Numbered from the stretch's first letter, positions 9,051-17,859 are shown. The stretch is 64,000 nt of DNA from Allobranchiibius huperziae (GCF_013410455.1 NZ_JACCFW010000001.1:1318929-1382928); one strand, 5' to 3'. Made by a program: numbers and translations. The notes: generated by a model from the sequence alone, not told the origin.

Positions 9051-9713
9051 GTGCCCGTAAGTAGTGCTGTCGTGCTCGTATTCGTTGCGGGGGCAGCGGT
9101 GGGCGCGTTGCTGCGGGCATGGTTGCGCCTCGGCGGCTACCGTTTGTCGGCCGAACGTGACCTGCCGGCCCGACGCACCTGGTGGGTCATCCCAGCGACT
9201 GCGGCGGTGGGAGCGCTGCTCTGGGCGGCAGTGAGCCCGCACCAGCCGATCCTGATCACGGTGGTCTTCGTCGTCGCCGGCTGGGTCATGATCGCGTTGG
9301 GGTTCGTCGACCTCGACGTGCACCGCCTGCCCGACGCCATTCAGCTGCCCAGCTATCCGATCCTGTTACTACTGCTGGCGGTCGGCGCAGCCAGCAGCGG
9401 GAACTGGGCTGCGTTCACGCGGGCCATCGTCGCCGGAGTGGTGCTCTTCGTCTTCTACTTCGTCCTGATGCTGTTGCCGTCGGGCTACGGCTTCGGTGAC
9501 GTGAAACTCGCCGGTCTGCTCGGCCTGCTGCTCGGCTGGCTGGGGTGGTCACCTGTGATTCGCGCATCGTTCGCAGCCTTCGTCATCGGCGGCATCGTCG
9601 CGGCCGCGTTGATGATGAGCCGACGCACGGATCGGCGAGCCGAATTCGCCTACGGTCCGAGCATGTTGGCGGGCGCGGTGGTCGCGATCGCCATGTCGGC
9701 GCTGTCGAGCTAG
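9051..9713 (+). CDS. tadV: Prepilin peptidase (A24 family, CpaA/TadV)
   Basis: A 220-residue polytopic membrane protease that cleaves the Flp pilin and TadE-like leaders. Two active-site aspartates are visible: one in VDLDVHRLPD (about residue 85) and one in the GFGDVKLAGLLG (GxGDxK) motif at about 145. It lacks the N-terminal methyltransferase domain of full PilD, as usual for TadV/CpaA. The GTG at 9051 follows AAAGGGGC. It is the last gene of the locus and ends 25 nt from the convergent pobA, with no hairpin seen between. Confidence 0.92.
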   Translation: MPVSSAVVLVFVAGAAVGALLRAWLRLGGYRLSAERDLPARRTWWVIPATAAVGALLWAAVSPHQPILITVVFVVAGWVMIALGFVDLDVHRLPDAIQLPSYPILLLLLAVGAASSGNWAAFTRAIVAGVVLFVFYFVLMLLPSGYGFGDVKLAGLLGLLLGWLGWSPVIRASFAAFVIGGIVAAALMMSRRTDRRAEFAYGPSMLAGAVVAIAMSALSS

Positions 9714-9738
9714 CCCAGTAGAGCTGGACGGTGTTCGG

Positions 9739-10923
9739 CTACGCGCGTGGCCAGCCGGTATACGCCTCGGCGAGGTACGCGGCGCCGTGCGCGGACCCGG
9801 TGACTGCCTCCAACTCGCCCAGCTGGCGTCGTACGTCGAATTCACTGGCATCGCCGGACGCGTGCAGCATGGTGGTCATCCAGTAGGAGAAGTGCTGCGC
9901 CTTCCAGACTCGGGCCAGGGCGCGGGGCGTGTAGTCGTCCAGGGCCTCGCGCTTCCCCCGCACGATGACCTGCTCGAGCACCTCGGCGAGCACGCGCACG
10001 TCTGCGAGAGCGAGGTTGAGGCCCTTCGCGCCGGTCGGCGGCACCGTGTGAGCGGCGTCCCCGGCCAGCAGCAGGTTGCCGTACCGCATCGGCTCGCAGA
10101 CGAACGAGCGGAACGGCAGCACCGATTTCTCGAGGATGCGGCCCTCCTTCAGGCTGAAGCCGTCCTCGCCGGCGAGGCGGGTCTGCAGCTCCCCCCAGAT
10201 GCGGTCCGAGGACCAGTCGTCGACCTTCTCGTCGGGGGGACACTGGAAGTACATCCGCTGGATGGCATCGGTGCGCTGGGAGATCAGAGCGAAGCCGCGG
10301 TCGGAGCGGGTGTAGATGAGCTCGGGTGCCGACGGCGGTGCCTCGCAGAGGATCCCGAACCACGCGAACGGATACTCGCGGTGGTACTGCCGCCGGTCGG
10401 TGACCTCGTGCCGAGTCATGCTCCGGGAGCCGTCCGCGCCCACCAGGATGTCGCAGCGGATCTCCTGCTCGACCCCGTCGGCGTCGGTGCAGAGGATGCC
10501 GGGACGGTCGCTGGTCGTGTCGACCACCCGGGTGTCGCCGACCCCGAACCGGACGTCGCCCCCGTCGCGGTCCCGCGCGTTGGCCAGGTCCACGAAGACG
10601 TCCGTCTGCGGGTAGAGCCAGACCGAGGCGCCCACCAGATCCTGGAAGTCGATCCGGTGGCTCACTCCGTTGAACCGCAGGGCGATCCCCTCGTGCTGAT
10701 AGCCCTCGCGCAGGACCCGATCTGACACATCGGTGTCCACGAGCATTCGCACGCTGTCCCGTTCGAGGATCCCGGCGCGGTGGGTGTGCTCGATCTCCTC
10801 GCGGGACCGGGAGTCGACCGCGACGCTGTCGATCCCCGCTCGGTGCAGCAGGTGAGCGAGCATGAGCCCGGCCGGCCCGGCCCCCACGATGCCGACCTGG
10901 GTGCGGGTCGCCGGACGCGTCAT
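9739..10923 (-). CDS. pobA: 4-hydroxybenzoate 3-monooxygenase
   Basis: A 394-residue FAD hydroxylase, the usual PobA length. It converts 4-hydroxybenzoate to protocatechuate with NAD(P)H and O2. The FAD-binding motif is VGIVGAGPAGLMLAHLL near the N-terminus. The DG motif is LVGADGSRSMTR. The GD motif is LLAGDAAHTVPPTGAKGLNL. The start at 10923 gives 14 nt spacing from pcaC. It is the last gene of the pcaHGBC-pobA operon, so 4-hydroxybenzoate from the neighbouring cou-like pathway would enter ring cleavage here. Confidence 0.95.
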   Translation of the reverse strand: MTRPATRTQVGIVGAGPAGLMLAHLLHRAGIDSVAVDSRSREEIEHTHRAGILERDSVRMLVDTDVSDRVLREGYQHEGIALRFNGVSHRIDFQDLVGASVWLYPQTDVFVDLANARDRDGGDVRFGVGDTRVVDTTSDRPGILCTDADGVEQEIRCDILVGADGSRSMTRHEVTDRRQYHREYPFAWFGILCEAPPSAPELIYTRSDRGFALISQRTDAIQRMYFQCPPDEKVDDWSSDRIWGELQTRLAGEDGFSLKEGRILEKSVLPFRSFVCEPMRYGNLLLAGDAAHTVPPTGAKGLNLALADVRVLAEVLEQVIVRGKREALDDYTPRALARVWKAQHFSYWMTTMLHASGDASEFDVRRQLGELEAVTGSAHGAAYLAEAYTGWPRA

Positions 10924-10936
10924 CGCAATGCCGCGC

Positions 10937-11314
10937 TCACTGATCGGTCTCCTGCAGCACCGTGGAGGCGAGCGCGAACCCGTGGTTGGCCGCCGGCACA
11001 CCGCAGTAGATCGCGGACTGCAGGATCACCTCGCCGATCTCCTTGACGCTGAGCCCGTTGGTGCGCGCGGCCCGCACGTGCATCTCGAACTCGTCCCAGT
11101 GGCCGCGGGCGATGAGCGCGGTGAGGGTGGCGATGCTGCGGGAACGGCGATCCAGTCCAGGGCGGGTCCACACGCTGCCCCACGCGTAGCGGGTGATCAG
11201 ATCCTGGAAGTCCTGCGTGAAGTCGTCCTTGCGGGCTTCGGCCCGGTCGACGTGCGCGTCGCCGAGCACGCTGCGCCGCACCGCCATTCCGGCGTCGTAA
11301 GGGTCGTCGCTCAT
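10937..11314 (-). CDS. pcaC: 4-carboxymuconolactone decarboxylase
   Basis: A 125-residue stand-alone PcaC of the CMD/AhpD-like fold. It decarboxylates 4-carboxymuconolactone to beta-ketoadipate enol-lactone. Recognisable parts are YAWGSVWTRPGLDRRSRSIA and the conserved His of EFEMHVRAARTNGLS. In many actinobacteria pcaC is fused to the enol-lactonase pcaD (pcaL). Here it is unfused, and no pcaD is found in the window. It lies between pcaB (24 nt) and pobA (13 nt). Confidence 0.93.
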   Translation of the reverse strand: MSDDPYDAGMAVRRSVLGDAHVDRAEARKDDFTQDFQDLITRYAWGSVWTRPGLDRRSRSIATLTALIARGHWDEFEMHVRAARTNGLSVKEIGEVILQSAIYCGVPAANHGFALASTVLQETDQ

Positions 11315-11338
11315 CGGTGTGCTCCTGCGGTGTCGGGG

Positions 11339-12550
11339 TCAGGCATGTTCGGGTCCGCCGGTGGAGAGCCGGGCCAGGACGGTGTCGATGAACGCGTCCG
11401 TGGCTCCGAGGTACGACGCGGGGTCACCGGCGCCGTCGTCGCCCCGCTCTGCGAGGAGGTCCGCCGCAGCGTCGGTGGCCCGCTGCAGCATCCGGTCGGC
11501 ATCCACCTCCAAGCCGGCGGCGAGCTCGGCGGCCTGCGAGGCCGCCGTCACGGTGAGTTCGAGCAGCCGGCGCAGTGCGGGCCACTCGCTGTGCCAGGCG
11601 CCGTCGGGTCGCTCGTCGACGGCGAGGGCGGCCGCCAGGTGCAGTTGAGCTCCGAGCTGGGGCGACTGCATCGCGGCCGACCGGATGACCACGCTGAGGA
11701 TCGGGTTGTGCTTGTGCGGCATGGTCGACGAGCCGCCCCGACCGGCTGCTGCGGCCTCGTGCAGCTCGCCGATCTCCGGGCGGGACAGAGTGGCCACATC
11801 GGCGCCGAGGTGCCCGAGCGCGTCGCACGTCGCCACCAGGGTGTCGCCGATACGGGTGACCGCCCGCCGGCGGGTGTGCCACGGGAGGCCCGGCCAGACG
11901 AGTCCGAGCTCGCCCGCGAACGCCGCGGCCAGCGCCACGGGGTCGGCTGTGAGCTCGCCCGAGAGCGCGAGCGTCCCTGCGGCCCCGCCGCACTGGACCG
12001 GGAGGCCGGCCAGCGTCGCGGCCACGTCGTCGGCGGCCTCGATCAGTCCGGCCAGCCAATGGGCTGCCTTGAGCCCGAACGTGATCGGCACCGCGTACTG
12101 CGTCAGCGTGCGACCGGCCATCACGCTGGCGCGGTGCGCATCGGCCAGCCGCGCGAGCGCCTGGGAGGCCGCGCCGAGGTCGGCGCGCACCCGTGTGAGG
12201 CAGTCGGCGCCGAGCAGGACCAGGGCGGTGTCGAGCACGTCCTGGCTGGTCAGCCCCCGGTGGACGACGGCGGCATCGGCCGGTTGCAGCCGCTCCCGCA
12301 GCTGGTGCAGCATCGGCACGACCGGGTTGCCGACAGCCTCGGTCGCGGCGCCGATGACCGCGAGGTCAGGGGTCCAGTCGGCAGCGGCAGCCGCGATCCG
12401 CTCGGCCCGATCTCGGTCGATCGCTCCGACGGCGGCCAGTGCGCTCACCCAGCCCAGCTCCACGCGCACCATCGCGTCCGCGACCGCGCGGTCATCGACC
12501 ACACCCGCGGCACGGAACGACCCCGGAGTGAGCAGCCCGTATTCGCTCAT
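11339..12550 (-). CDS. pcaB: 3-carboxy-cis,cis-muconate cycloisomerase
   Basis: A 403-residue member of the fumarase/aspartase superfamily. It cyclises 3-carboxymuconate to 4-carboxymuconolactone. The superfamily signature loop is visible as GGSSTMPHKHNP, along with VHRGLTSQDVLDTAL and the central helical domain. The start ATG overlaps the pcaG stop by 4 nt. Third gene of the pca operon. Confidence 0.93.
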   Translation of the reverse strand: MSEYGLLTPGSFRAAGVVDDRAVADAMVRVELGWVSALAAVGAIDRDRAERIAAAAADWTPDLAVIGAATEAVGNPVVPMLHQLRERLQPADAAVVHRGLTSQDVLDTALVLLGADCLTRVRADLGAASQALARLADAHRASVMAGRTLTQYAVPITFGLKAAHWLAGLIEAADDVAATLAGLPVQCGGAAGTLALSGELTADPVALAAAFAGELGLVWPGLPWHTRRRAVTRIGDTLVATCDALGHLGADVATLSRPEIGELHEAAAAGRGGSSTMPHKHNPILSVVIRSAAMQSPQLGAQLHLAAALAVDERPDGAWHSEWPALRRLLELTVTAASQAAELAAGLEVDADRMLQRATDAAADLLAERGDDGAGDPASYLGATDAFIDTVLARLSTGGPEHA

Positions 12551-13095
12551 ACCTCACCGGGGAAAGTCAGGAACGGCGTCTCGAGGTCTCCCTGCAGGTG
12601 CACGTCGAACCGCAGGCTGCTGTCGTCCTCGCGGACGGCGATGAGGCGCTCGTGGATCTGCGGATCCAGCGACGCGAGAAGGGGACTGGAGGACGCGTTC
12701 GCCCCGGGGAGGTAGGCACGGGTGAAGAGCCGGTGCAGCAGCCCTCGCGCGAAGACGACGACGGCGACGAACGGCGCGCCGGAGCCGCCGGGCTCGATCG
12801 TGGTGAACGAGTACCGCCCGACCGCATCGGTCTGACAGCGGCCCCAGCCGGTGAACGCCGTGCCGTCGCGCCGGATCGATCCCTCGAGAGTCGGCACCCT
12901 CCCGGCGCCGTCGGCCTGACGGATCTCCAGCAGGGCGTCGGGCACCGGCACGCCCGCGCCGTCGTACACCGTGCCGTGCAGCCGCAGTGCACCATCCACC
13001 GTCGGCCGGACGAGCTCGTGGTCGCGCTCGTACGGGAGGGCGTATGCGAAGAACGGGCCGATCGTCTGGCCGGGCGTGGGGTCGGGCTCAGGCAT
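12547..13095 (-). CDS. pcaG: Protocatechuate 3,4-dioxygenase, alpha subunit
   Basis: A 182-residue intradiol dioxygenase alpha subunit with the typical start TPGQTIGPFFAYALPY. It has the beta-sandwich core (LHGTVYDGAGVPVPDALLEI) but lacks the Fe-ligand set, as expected for alpha. With PcaH it cleaves protocatechuate to 3-carboxy-cis,cis-muconate. It overlaps the pcaH end by 8 nt and pcaB by 4 nt, so translation is coupled. Confidence 0.95.
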   Translation of the reverse strand: MPEPDPTPGQTIGPFFAYALPYERDHELVRPTVDGALRLHGTVYDGAGVPVPDALLEIRQADGAGRVPTLEGSIRRDGTAFTGWGRCQTDAVGRYSFTTIEPGGSGAPFVAVVVFARGLLHRLFTRAYLPGANASSSPLLASLDPQIHERLIAVREDDSSLRFDVHLQGDLETPFLTFPGEV

Positions 13096-13870
13096 CGTGC
13101 TCCTCCGGGCGCTCCATCGGCGTCGAATGCGATCCGGTCAGCACGATGTCCCACCGGTAGCCCAGCTGCCACTCGTGCTCGGACAGGTCGTGGTCGTAGT
13201 GCGCGAGCAGGCGCTCGCGCGCGGCCGGGTCGGTGATCGACTGGTAGATCGGATCCAGGCCGAAGAGCGGATCGCCAGGGAAGTACATCTGGGTGATCAG
13301 CCGCTGGGTGAAGTCGGTGCCGAAGAGCGAGAAGTGGATGTGCGCCGGGCGCCAGGCGTTGTGGTGGTTGCGCCAGGGGTAGGGGCCCGGCTTGATCGTC
13401 ACGAACCGGTAGACACCCTCGGCGTCGGTCAGACAACGTCCGGTGCCGGTGAAATGCGGGTCGAGCGGTGCCTGGTGCTGATCGCGCTGGTGCACGTAGC
13501 GGCCAGCGGCGTTGGCCTGCCAGATCTCCACCAACTGATGGCGCACCGGGCGCCCCTCGCCGTCGAGCACCCGGCCGGTGACCAGGATCCGCTCACCGAT
13601 CGGTTCACCGCGGTCCTGGATCGTCAGATCCGCCTCGAGCGGGGCGACGTCGGAGTGGCCGAAGACCGGCGCGACCAGCTCGGCCGCCTCGGGATCGGCG
13701 GGGTGCAGGGCTTTCGTCGGATGGCGCAGCACGGAGCTGCGGTACGGCGGGTAGTCGATCCGCGGTTGCGCGTCACCGGCGGTCCATGCCGTCCGGAGTT
13801 GCTCGATCTCGGAGGAGATGGTCCGTTGGCTCGCCAACTCTCCGGGCGGGGATGCGGCTGCAGTGCTCAC
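13088..13870 (-). CDS. pcaH: Protocatechuate 3,4-dioxygenase, beta subunit (Fe-binding)
   Basis: A 260-residue catalytic subunit. The Fe(III) ligands are seen as Tyr125 (GRYVHQ), Tyr164 (GPYPW), His177 and His179 (AHIHFS). Their spacing (39, 13 and 2) equals that of the Pseudomonas enzyme. It is the first gene of the pcaHGBC-pobA operon. The promoter must lie in the 70-nt gap shared with a divergent IclR gene. The N-terminal 35 residues are an extension typical of actinobacterial beta chains. Confidence 0.95.
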   Translation of the reverse strand: MSTAAASPPGELASQRTISSEIEQLRTAWTAGDAQPRIDYPPYRSSVLRHPTKALHPADPEAAELVAPVFGHSDVAPLEADLTIQDRGEPIGERILVTGRVLDGEGRPVRHQLVEIWQANAAGRYVHQRDQHQAPLDPHFTGTGRCLTDAEGVYRFVTIKPGPYPWRNHHNAWRPAHIHFSLFGTDFTQRLITQMYFPGDPLFGLDPIYQSITDPAARERLLAHYDHDLSEHEWQLGYRWDIVLTGSHSTPMERPEEHDA

Positions 13871-13940
13871 CTTGAGGACGCTAGGGGAGTGGCCCGCATC
13901 ACGTCGAGGCTAAGCTTCCGCTGAGTGAAAGGAATTCTCG

Positions 13941-14723
13941 ATGGCCGGCAACACCGCGACGCCCGGGGCGTCGGTCGTGTCCCGTGCGCTCGCCGTGCTG
14001 TCCGCGTTCGACGAGGATCACCGCAGCCTCGCGCTGACCCCGCTCGCTCGGCGCGCACACCTTCCGGTGCCCACGGCGTACCGGATCGCCTCCGAGTTGG
14101 TCGCAGGCGGTGCGCTGACCCGGCGTGCGTCGGGGGAGTACGTCGTCGGCCGGCGACTCTGGGACATCGGGCTGCTCGCCCCGGTGCAGACCGGGCTGCG
14201 GCAGATCGCCTCGCCGTTCCTCACCGACCTGCACGCGGCCACCCGCGCCACCGTGCACCTGGCGATCAGGGACCGGGCCCAGGTGCTCTATCTGGAACGC
14301 ATCTCCGGCAACGCGTCGGTGCCGGTCGTGAGCACCGTCGGCTCCCGCCTGCCGCTGCACTCCACCGGCGTGGGCAAGGTGCTCTTCGCCTACGCACCCG
14401 CCGCGGTGCAGGAGGAGGTGTTGGCATCATTGTCGAGGGTCACGCCGTACACCGTCACGTCGGCGGCTCGGATGCGCCGGCAACTGGACCGCGTACGCCG
14501 CGACGGCTACGCCACCACGACCGAGGAGATGACCCTCGGCGCCTGCTCGGCCGCCGTGCCGATCCGCGCCGCCGACGGCGAGCAGGTCGTCGCCGCGCTC
14601 GGAGTGGTGGTCGCCGACCTGCGCCGTGACCGGCCGCGCCTGGTGACGGCCCTGCGGGTCGCCGCGCAGGGCATCGGCCGCTCGCTGCAGCCGACGGCGG
14701 GCGATCGGTCGGGGCCCGGCTGA
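13941..14723 (+). CDS. IclR family regulator, divergent from pca operon
   Basis: A 260-residue IclR-type regulator. An N-terminal winged HTH (about 10-70; LARRAHLPVPTAYRIASELV) is followed by an IclR effector domain (about 85-250; LHSTGVGKVLFAY). It is divergent from pcaH across 70 nt, the classical arrangement for PcaR/PcaU/PobR-type activators of protocatechuate or 4-hydroxybenzoate catabolism. The effector is therefore probably one of these or beta-ketoadipate (inference). AAAGGAAT precedes the ATG. Confidence 0.9.
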   Translation: MAGNTATPGASVVSRALAVLSAFDEDHRSLALTPLARRAHLPVPTAYRIASELVAGGALTRRASGEYVVGRRLWDIGLLAPVQTGLRQIASPFLTDLHAATRATVHLAIRDRAQVLYLERISGNASVPVVSTVGSRLPLHSTGVGKVLFAYAPAAVQEEVLASLSRVTPYTVTSAARMRRQLDRVRRDGYATTTEEMTLGACSAAVPIRAADGEQVVAALGVVVADLRRDRPRLVTALRVAAQGIGRSLQPTAGDRSGPG

Positions 14724-14726
14724 GAC

Positions 14727-15503
14727 TCAGGCGTCCGGTGGCCGGGCGTCCGACCGGCGGGCTCTCGGCGACCCCAGCGCGCGGGAGATGCTGCGGCTGG
14801 CCGCGCGCAGGGCGGGCAGCAGTCCGCGCGGGTCGGTGTCGATCTGCACGACCACCGAGACAGCGGCCACGACCTCGTCGTCGGATCCGCGGACGGGGCA
14901 GGCGAGGGAGAGCGCGTCCAGGGTCACCTGACCGCGGCTGACGGCGTGGTCGCTGCGTCGCACGTCCGCCAGGGTGGCGCGCAGCGTCGCCGGGTCGCTG
15001 ATCGTCTGCGTCGTCCAGGTCGTCAACGGTTCACTCAGCACCCGCTCCTGGATCTCCCGCGGCGCGAAGGCCAGAAGCACCAACCCCACCCCGGTGGCGT
15101 GCAGAGCGAACCGGCCACCGACCCGGGTCAGCACCGGCACCGCATCGCGACCGGCGATGCGCTCGATGTAGACCACCTCCAGTCCCTCCCGGACCGCGAG
15201 CTGCACGTTCTCGTGGGTGGCCTCGTACAAGTCCTCCAGATAGGGCAGCGCGATCTCCCGCAGCGCCGGCCCGCGCTGGGCGAGCGCCGCGGTCTCGAAG
15301 AGCCGCAGGCCCACGTCGTACCGCCCGTCGGGGCCTCGTTCGAGGGCTCCCCACCCAGCGAGGTCGGCGACGATGCGATGGGTCGTGGTGAGGGACAACC
15401 CGGCGCGGCGACTGATGTCGGACAGCGAGAGGTGGGGGTTGTCCGCCGTGAACGCCGCCAGCACATCCATGGTCCGGGTGCTCAGTGACCGCTGCTGCGG
15501 CAT
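14727..15503 (-). CDS. IclR family regulator, divergent from vanAB
   Basis: A 258-residue IclR-type regulator. The HTH lies at about 8-65 (LSLSDISRRAGLSLTTTHRI) and the effector-binding domain at about 80-245 (LHATGVGLVLLAFAPREIQ). The frame can be extended upstream on paper, but the ATG at 15503 starts exactly at the family N-terminus. It is convergent with the first IclR gene (3 nt between stops) and divergent from vanA, with two palindromes in the 108-nt gap. A role as vanillate-responsive regulator of vanAB is likely but unproven. Confidence 0.9.
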   Translation of the reverse strand: MPQQRSLSTRTMDVLAAFTADNPHLSLSDISRRAGLSLTTTHRIVADLAGWGALERGPDGRYDVGLRLFETAALAQRGPALREIALPYLEDLYEATHENVQLAVREGLEVVYIERIAGRDAVPVLTRVGGRFALHATGVGLVLLAFAPREIQERVLSEPLTTWTTQTISDPATLRATLADVRRSDHAVSRGQVTLDALSLACPVRGSDDEVVAAVSVVVQIDTDPRGLLPALRAASRSISRALGSPRARRSDARPPDA

Positions 15504-15523
15504 GCGTCCACCCCCGTTCGGTC

Positions 15524-15538
15524 TTCCGGCTGGCGGAA
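15524..15538. promoter_or_regulatory. IclR-type palindrome TTCCG-N5-CGGAA
   Basis: A perfect palindromic pair TTCCG/CGGAA with a 5-nt spacer, 20 nt upstream of the IclR gene and about 75 nt upstream of vanA. TTCC/GGAA half-sites are common in IclR-family operators. Probably autoregulatory and/or the vanA operator. Confidence 0.5.
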
Positions 15539-15572
15539 ACGCTACAGCGTCCGCGGTGTGACCCACGTCATG

Positions 15573-15587
15573 GTGAACGCAGTTCAC
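15573..15587. promoter_or_regulatory. Perfect palindrome GTGAAC-GCA-GTTCAC before vanA
   Basis: A perfect 6-bp inverted repeat with a 3-nt centre, 24 nt before the vanA start and close to its ribosome site. The position fits a repressor site downstream of a promoter. The binding protein is not known; the adjacent IclR regulator is the first candidate. Confidence 0.45.
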
Positions 15588-15611
15588 TGTTCTCGAGCTC
15601 CGGAGGTTCCC

Positions 15612-16658
15612 ATGTCCAGTTGGCCCCGCAACCAGTGGTACGTCGCGGCGTACTCGGCGGAGGTGACCGAAGAGCTCATGGCGCGCACGATCTGCGGCGA
15701 GCCGATGGTCTTCTACCGCACCTCCGACGGGGAGGTCGTCGCCCTGGCCGACCGCTGCGTGCACCGCCGCTTCCCGCTGTCCAAGAGCCACCTGGTGGAC
15801 GACAACGTCATCTGCGGCTACCACGGCTTCACCTACGACCGGACCGGCACCTGCCTCGCCGCGCCGGGCCAGAAGCGCATTCCGCGGACAGCGCGGGTGC
15901 CTGCCTTCCACCTCTTAGAGCAGGACTCATTGGTGTGGGTCTGGATCGGCGAGACGGACCGTGCCGACGAGTCGACCGTCCCCCGCGCACCCTGGCTGGA
16001 TTCGCCGGACTACACGACGGTGCGTGGGCTGGAACCGCTGAAGGCGCGTTACGGGCTCCTCGTCGACAACCTCATGGACCTGTCGCACGAGACCTATCTG
16101 CACGGCGGCTACATCGGCACGCCCGAGGTCGCCGAGACGCCGATCACGACGGAGGTGGACGACGAGGCGCAGGTGATCTACGTCAGTCGCCACATGGACG
16201 ACGCCGCGTGCCCGCCGTTCTACGCGACGTCGACCGGCATCGAGGGTCGGATCACCCGGTGGCAGGACATCGAGTACCACCCGCCGTGCCTCTATCTGCT
16301 GCACAGCCGGGTCGCTCCGGTGGGCACGCCGGATCCGGCCGAGGACGGGCGGGACGAGCCGGCGTTCCACGTCGAGGTGGTCTATGCGATCACGCCTGAG
16401 ACGGAGCACTCGACGCACGACTTCTGGATGGTGGCGCGCGATTTCGCGCTCGAGGACCAGGGTGTCTCGGACTTCCTGGCCGAGAGCAACCGCACGGTGG
16501 TCCTGCAGGACGTCGAGGCACTCGACGTGCTCGAGGTCGTGGTCGAAGGGGAGAAGGAGAACTACCAGGAGCTGTCGATCAACATCGACACCGGCGGTCT
16601 CGCTGCCCGGCGCATCATCGCGAGGCAGCTCACGAAGGGGGAGGCTGTGACGGCATGA
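15612..16658 (+). CDS. vanA: Vanillate O-demethylase oxygenase subunit
   Basis: A 348-residue Rieske oxygenase. The Rieske [2Fe-2S] ligands are C49-x-H51 and C68-x2-H71 (DRCVHRRF, CGYHGF). The mononuclear iron site is NLMDLSHETYLH with D156, H159 and H164. It demethylates vanillate to protocatechuate with release of formaldehyde, using electrons from VanB. GGAGG at 15602-15606 fixes the ATG at 15612. The stop overlaps the next small gene by 4 nt. Confidence 0.93.
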   Translation: MSSWPRNQWYVAAYSAEVTEELMARTICGEPMVFYRTSDGEVVALADRCVHRRFPLSKSHLVDDNVICGYHGFTYDRTGTCLAAPGQKRIPRTARVPAFHLLEQDSLVWVWIGETDRADESTVPRAPWLDSPDYTTVRGLEPLKARYGLLVDNLMDLSHETYLHGGYIGTPEVAETPITTEVDDEAQVIYVSRHMDDAACPPFYATSTGIEGRITRWQDIEYHPPCLYLLHSRVAPVGTPDPAEDGRDEPAFHVEVVYAITPETEHSTHDFWMVARDFALEDQGVSDFLAESNRTVVLQDVEALDVLEVVVEGEKENYQELSINIDTGGLAARRIIARQLTKGEAVTA

Positions 16659-16894
16659 CAGCGGACGTCGATCTGACTCCCGCTCGCATGTTGCGCGGCG
16701 AGCACGTCTTCCGGGTGGTGTCCAAGCTCAACACCGACATCCTCGTGGGTTACTGCTGGTGCGGTGAGGCACAGGAGTCCGAGGACCCGATCGCGCTGTG
16801 GACGTGGCTGCTGGAGCATCCGGACGGTCATTCCTCCGGCAGGGGCGGCGAGAGCCCGTCGGCCGGCCGGCCCCAGGTCCTGGAGCCGGCATGA
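16655..16894 (+). CDS. Small conserved-looking protein inside vanAB operon
   Basis: A 79-residue protein of unknown function. It overlaps vanA and vanB by ATGA at both ends, so it is almost certainly translated with them. No signal peptide or membrane segment is seen. Residues 18-35 hold a compact core, FRVVSKLNTDILVGYCWCGE, with a CWC pair. A short helix-like part (PIALWTWLLEHPDGH) and a disordered Gly/Ser/Pro tail follow. The Cys pair, His residues and position suggest an accessory to the Rieske oxygenase or its reductase. That is inference only, and I do not recognise the family. Confidence 0.75.
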   Translation: MTADVDLTPARMLRGEHVFRVVSKLNTDILVGYCWCGEAQESEDPIALWTWLLEHPDGHSSGRGGESPSAGRPQVLEPA

Positions 16895-17853
16895 CCGGCC
16901 GGGACGAGCAGGAGACGACCCTCGACCTGGTGGTGGAACGCGTCGCGACTCCGGCCACCGGGGTGCTCGAGGTGGTCCTGCGTCAGGCGAACGGCGCCGA
17001 ACTGCCTCCGTGGAGCGCAGGTGCGCACATCGACGTGGTCACGACCGACCACGTACGGCAGTACTCGCTGTGCGGCGACCCGACCGACGCCACCTCGTGG
17101 ACGATCGCCGTGCTGCGCGAGCCGGACGGGCGCGGCGGATCGGCGTACCTGCACGACACCCTCACCGCCGACATGACGGTGCAGGTCCGCGGCCCGCGCA
17201 ACCACTTCGAGCTGGCACCCGCGGCGCGCTACGTGTTCGTCGCCGGCGGGATCGGCATCACCCCGATCATCCCGATGCTCGCCGCCGCGCAGAGTGCCGG
17301 CGCGGAGTGGACCCTCACCTACGGTGGCCGCACCCGGGATTCGATGGCGTACGCCGGCACGCTCGTCGAGCAGTACGGCGACCGGGTCCGTCTCGTGCCG
17401 CAGGACGAGGTCGGGTTGATCGACCTCGACGCCCTGTTGGGCGACCCCGGGATCGCGGACGCGCTCGTCTACTGCTGTGGTCCCGAGCCGCTGCTAGCCG
17501 CTGTCGAGCAACGCTGTGCCGATCGCCCCCAGATGCTGCGGACGGAGCGCTTCGCTCCGAAGGCGCTCGAACTGCAGGGCGATGCCAGCGAATTCGAGGT
17601 CGAGCTCGCGGAGTCCGGCACGGTGCTCAGCGTCCCCGCCGACAAGTCGATCCTCCAGGTGCTGGAAGAGGCCGACGTGCCGATCCTGTCGTCGTGCACC
17701 GAGGGGACCTGCGGCACGTGTGAGACCGGTGTGCTTGACGGCGTCGTCGACCACCGTGACTCGTTGCTCAGCCAGCAGGAGCAGGACGCGAACGATGTGA
17801 TGTTCGTGTGCGTCTCGCGCGCCAAGTCCGCGCGGCTCGTGCTGGAGCTCTGA
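16891..17853 (+). CDS. vanB: Vanillate O-demethylase reductase subunit
   Basis: A 320-residue phthalate-dioxygenase-reductase type protein. An FMN/flavin domain (about 1-100; RQYSLCGDP) is followed by an NAD(H) domain (about 105-225; FVAGGIGITPIIPML, CCGPEPLL) and a C-terminal plant-type [2Fe-2S] ferredoxin domain (about 235-320) with Cys ligands in SSCTEGTCGTCETG plus a later Cys in VMFVCVSRA. It passes electrons from NADH to VanA. It starts at the ATGA overlap with the small gene and is convergent with the MFS gene (6 nt between stops). Confidence 0.93.
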   Translation: MTGRDEQETTLDLVVERVATPATGVLEVVLRQANGAELPPWSAGAHIDVVTTDHVRQYSLCGDPTDATSWTIAVLREPDGRGGSAYLHDTLTADMTVQVRGPRNHFELAPAARYVFVAGGIGITPIIPMLAAAQSAGAEWTLTYGGRTRDSMAYAGTLVEQYGDRVRLVPQDEVGLIDLDALLGDPGIADALVYCCGPEPLLAAVEQRCADRPQMLRTERFAPKALELQGDASEFEVELAESGTVLSVPADKSILQVLEEADVPILSSCTEGTCGTCETGVLDGVVDHRDSLLSQQEQDANDVMFVCVSRAKSARLVLEL

Positions 17854-17859
17854 ACTCGC

